59,420 nucleotides of DNA, from assembly GCA_964447175.1 (NCBI GenBank), contig CAYURP010000014.1, positions 1-59,420 on the forward strand, written 5' to 3'. A program made the position numbers and the translations under genes. The stretch is from CAYURP01 sp964447175 (GTDB lineage Bacteria; Zixibacteria; MSB-5A5; SM23-73-2). The notes beneath the pieces are model-generated. The model was not told the origin of the DNA. It made no database searches and saw nothing but the letters and a program-made list of their open reading frames with translations. This document shows positions 57,794 to 59,420 of the stretch, piece after piece (the stretch's first letter is position 1; each line of letters begins with the position of its first letter).

Positions 57794-59420
57794 TTAGTGG
57801 CTTAAAATCTCAGCAGGGACTTTTTCCAATTTCATTGGCAGGAATATTTTAAAGGTGGTCCCCATATCCTTATCACTTCTGACATCGATTCTGCCCTGAT
57901 GTAAGTCTATTATTTTCTTGACCAGGCTTAAACCCAGGCCCGCACCTTTTTCCCTGGAACTGTGGAAGGGAAGGAAGATTTTCTCCAGCTCGTCTTGAGG
58001 GATACCTTCTCCAGTATCCGAGATTTCAACCATTACAAAATCCTCCCCCTCTTTTAGCTCAATAGGTTTCTTTATATTTATGGAAAGCTCACCTCCTTTT
58101 GGCATTGCATCCACTGAGTTTTGAAATAGATTCTGAAAGCACTGTTTTAAAAGAAGAGCATCCCCTGAAATTCCGGGTATCTCTTCTTTGACTTCAAGTT
58201 TTACTTTAATACCCTCCAAATTCTCCTGGATAGCTCCCAGGGATTCCTGAAGAATGTCCTTGAGATTCACTTGCTTGGGCACCAGCTGGATAGGCTTGGC
58301 AAAAGTAAGAAATCTTTGAAGCATCTCCTCCATCATAAGAGACTCGCTGATTATCAACTCCACCACCTCCGTCATAGGGTGATTCGATTCCAAAGTCTTT
58401 TTAAGCAATTTCCCAAAACCCCAGATAGTGGACATAGAATTCCGCAGTTCATGAGCCAGCCCGGCTGACATCTCCCCTAAGGAGGCCATCTTTTCTCTGA
58501 AAGCCACCTCTTTTTGAAGCCTTCTTAAATCGGAAAGATCCGTGAAAAATAAAACTGCTCCCAATTTGTCCCCTTTATCATCCTGGATAAAAGAGGAGCT
58601 TACACCCAGCCACACCTTCTCCCCATCCTCTCTTGTGAATTCAGTTTCCACACCTGAATTGACTTTTCCCTTTTTAAGAATATCCTCTAATAATATAAAC
58701 AGGATGTCATCTTTTCCGAAGATATCCTGGTATTTTCTATTCTTTACTTCCTTTTGCTGATAGTCGAGAATCTTTCGGGCAGCAGAGTTGAAACTCATTA
58801 CTTTCCCCTCTATATCGCAGATAATCACCCCGTTGGAAATGCTTTTCAGGATATACTGATTGAAATATGCCAGTTTCTCCGCTTTTCTCTCAGAGCCCTG
58901 GAGAAGCTCTTTTAACAGTTTTTCCTTTTTCCTAAGCTCCTCAATGGTATTGGAGAAAACGTTCACCACAAAATCGACGTTTTCACCATCCTTTTTGGGT
59001 TTTACTGGCACCTCCTCTGCTTTTTTTCTCATCACCCGATATGGTTTAAGGATAGCATTAATCAAAACCAGCCCCAGAAATAAAGCGAGTAAGATCCCGG
59101 CTCCTCTGAAAATAGCATCCAGTCTGGATATTCTCTCTAAAGTATTGAGATAATCCCCCTTGGTCCTTATAATCACGAAAACCTCACTTTGGGTCCGGGG
59201 ATCAAATATCGGGGTTTTATGAACGTTGCTGGATTCATTGTCCCCACCGAATTGGGATTCCATCTCTGAACCCGTAATTGGTTCAGAGGATGCTAATATC
59301 CTCTGTTCTTTATCCAGAATCATTATATGCTCGAAATTGAAGGCAAATGCCAACTGCTTCAATCCCTTTTGCAGGTTTTCCGATTTCCCGCTTTGCCATA
59401 GAATCCCGGCAGTCGCAGAA
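57794..59420 (-). CDS. PAS-domain sensor histidine kinase (N-terminus cut by window edge)
   Basis: At least 541 residues; the frame stays open to the right edge, so the start is outside the window. The visible N-terminus looks like the end of a periplasmic sensor (FEHIMILDKEQRILASSEP), then one membrane helix (GAGILLALFLGLVLINAIL), a signalling coiled coil, a PAS domain at about residues 190-290 (NGVIICDIEGKVMSFNSAA, VLFFTDLSDLRRLQ), a dimerisation/His domain with HELRNS at about 330, and a HATPase domain (QNLFQNSVDAMPKGG, DTGEGIPQDELEKIF, GAGLGLSLVKKII). This layout matches NtrB/PilS-type kinases, and an NtrC-type regulator lies 4 kb further along the same strand. Confidence 0.92.
   Translation of the reverse strand, partial: SATAGILWQSGKSENLQKGLKQLAFAFNFEHIMILDKEQRILASSEPITGSEMESQFGGDNESSNVHKTPIFDPRTQSEVFVIIRTKGDYLNTLERISRLDAIFRGAGILLALFLGLVLINAILKPYRVMRKKAEEVPVKPKKDGENVDFVVNVFSNTIEELRKKEKLLKELLQGSERKAEKLAYFNQYILKSISNGVIICDIEGKVMSFNSAARKILDYQQKEVKNRKYQDIFGKDDILFILLEDILKKGKVNSGVETEFTREDGEKVWLGVSSSFIQDDKGDKLGAVLFFTDLSDLRRLQKEVAFREKMASLGEMSAGLAHELRNSMSTIWGFGKLLKKTLESNHPMTEVVELIISESLMMEEMLQRFLTFAKPIQLVPKQVNLKDILQESLGAIQENLEGIKVKLEVKEEIPGISGDALLLKQCFQNLFQNSVDAMPKGGELSINIKKPIELKEGEDFVMVEISDTGEGIPQDELEKIFLPFHSSREKGAGLGLSLVKKIIDLHQGRIDVRSDKDMGTTFKIFLPMKLEKVPAEILSH

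Overview
The window looks like a chromosomal segment from an uncultivated bacterium of the FCB-like candidate lineages; Zixibacteria and its relatives are my best guess. This is inferred from style, not from a marker gene. Large secreted proteins end in a 'NQNYPNPFN ... ASGIYFYKL ... K+M+LLK' domain, dockerin repeats of the 'GDVNCD...DAVYLVNYLFKSGPPP' type are present, an OmpA protein carries thrombospondin type 3 calcium repeats, and a type IV pilus cluster points to a diderm. There is no rRNA, tRNA, CRISPR array, recognisable transposase or prophage.

Layout, left to right. (1) 1-3.2 kb: the tail of a membrane-type protein, a block of palindromic repeats, a formyltetrahydrofolate cyclo-ligase-like gene, a doubtful small gene and an HTH-TPR regulator. 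(2) 3.5-11.2 kb, all minus: a gingipain-like secreted peptidase with a dockerin, a MATE exporter, a nitroreductase, a STAS protein and an OmpA protein. (3) 11.9-13.8 kb: a dicarboxylate/amino-acid symporter (plus) facing an unusual RelA-type zinc-binding/DUF2250 regulator. (4) 14.2-30.2 kb, all minus: six large secreted modular proteins built from a shared cohesin-like N-terminal domain, Ig/cadherin-like repeats and either a C-terminal sorting-type domain or dockerins, with a Lon-type protease among them. Most of these genes end at a near-identical strong terminator. (5) 31.3-36.6 kb: the CIRCE-controlled hrcA-grpE-X-dnaK operon, followed by two small genes. (6) 36.7-39.5 kb: a TIGR04076 protein, a nucleotidyltransferase and an AarF/UbiB kinase. 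(7) 39.7-49.9 kb: a minus-strand type IV pilus locus, with prepilins (pilV-like, three tandem pilW-like, pilX-like, gspH-like) followed by pilM-N-O-P-Q. (8) 50.3-59.4 kb: a secreted M14 carboxypeptidase with a dockerin (plus), an NtrC-type regulator, sbcC-sbcD and a PAS histidine kinase cut by the right edge.

How the parts fit together. A textbook sigma-54 site (49951-49966) lies just upstream of the prepilin operon. An NtrC-family activator and a PAS histidine kinase lie a few kb away, so a PilS/PilR-like circuit controlling pilin synthesis is a reasonable inference. HrcA and CIRCE with a consensus sigma-70 promoter control the chaperone operon. Secreted peptidases, dockerin proteins and cohesin-like proteins suggest a protein-degrading or cell-surface assembly lifestyle.

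Four intergenic stretches (about 0.3-0.7, 28.0-28.6, 30.6-31.3 and 53.6-54.1 kb) are packed with palindromes that mostly begin with GTAG and have different but self-complementary stems. They resemble REP elements mobilised by RAYT transposases and are the main non-coding feature here.
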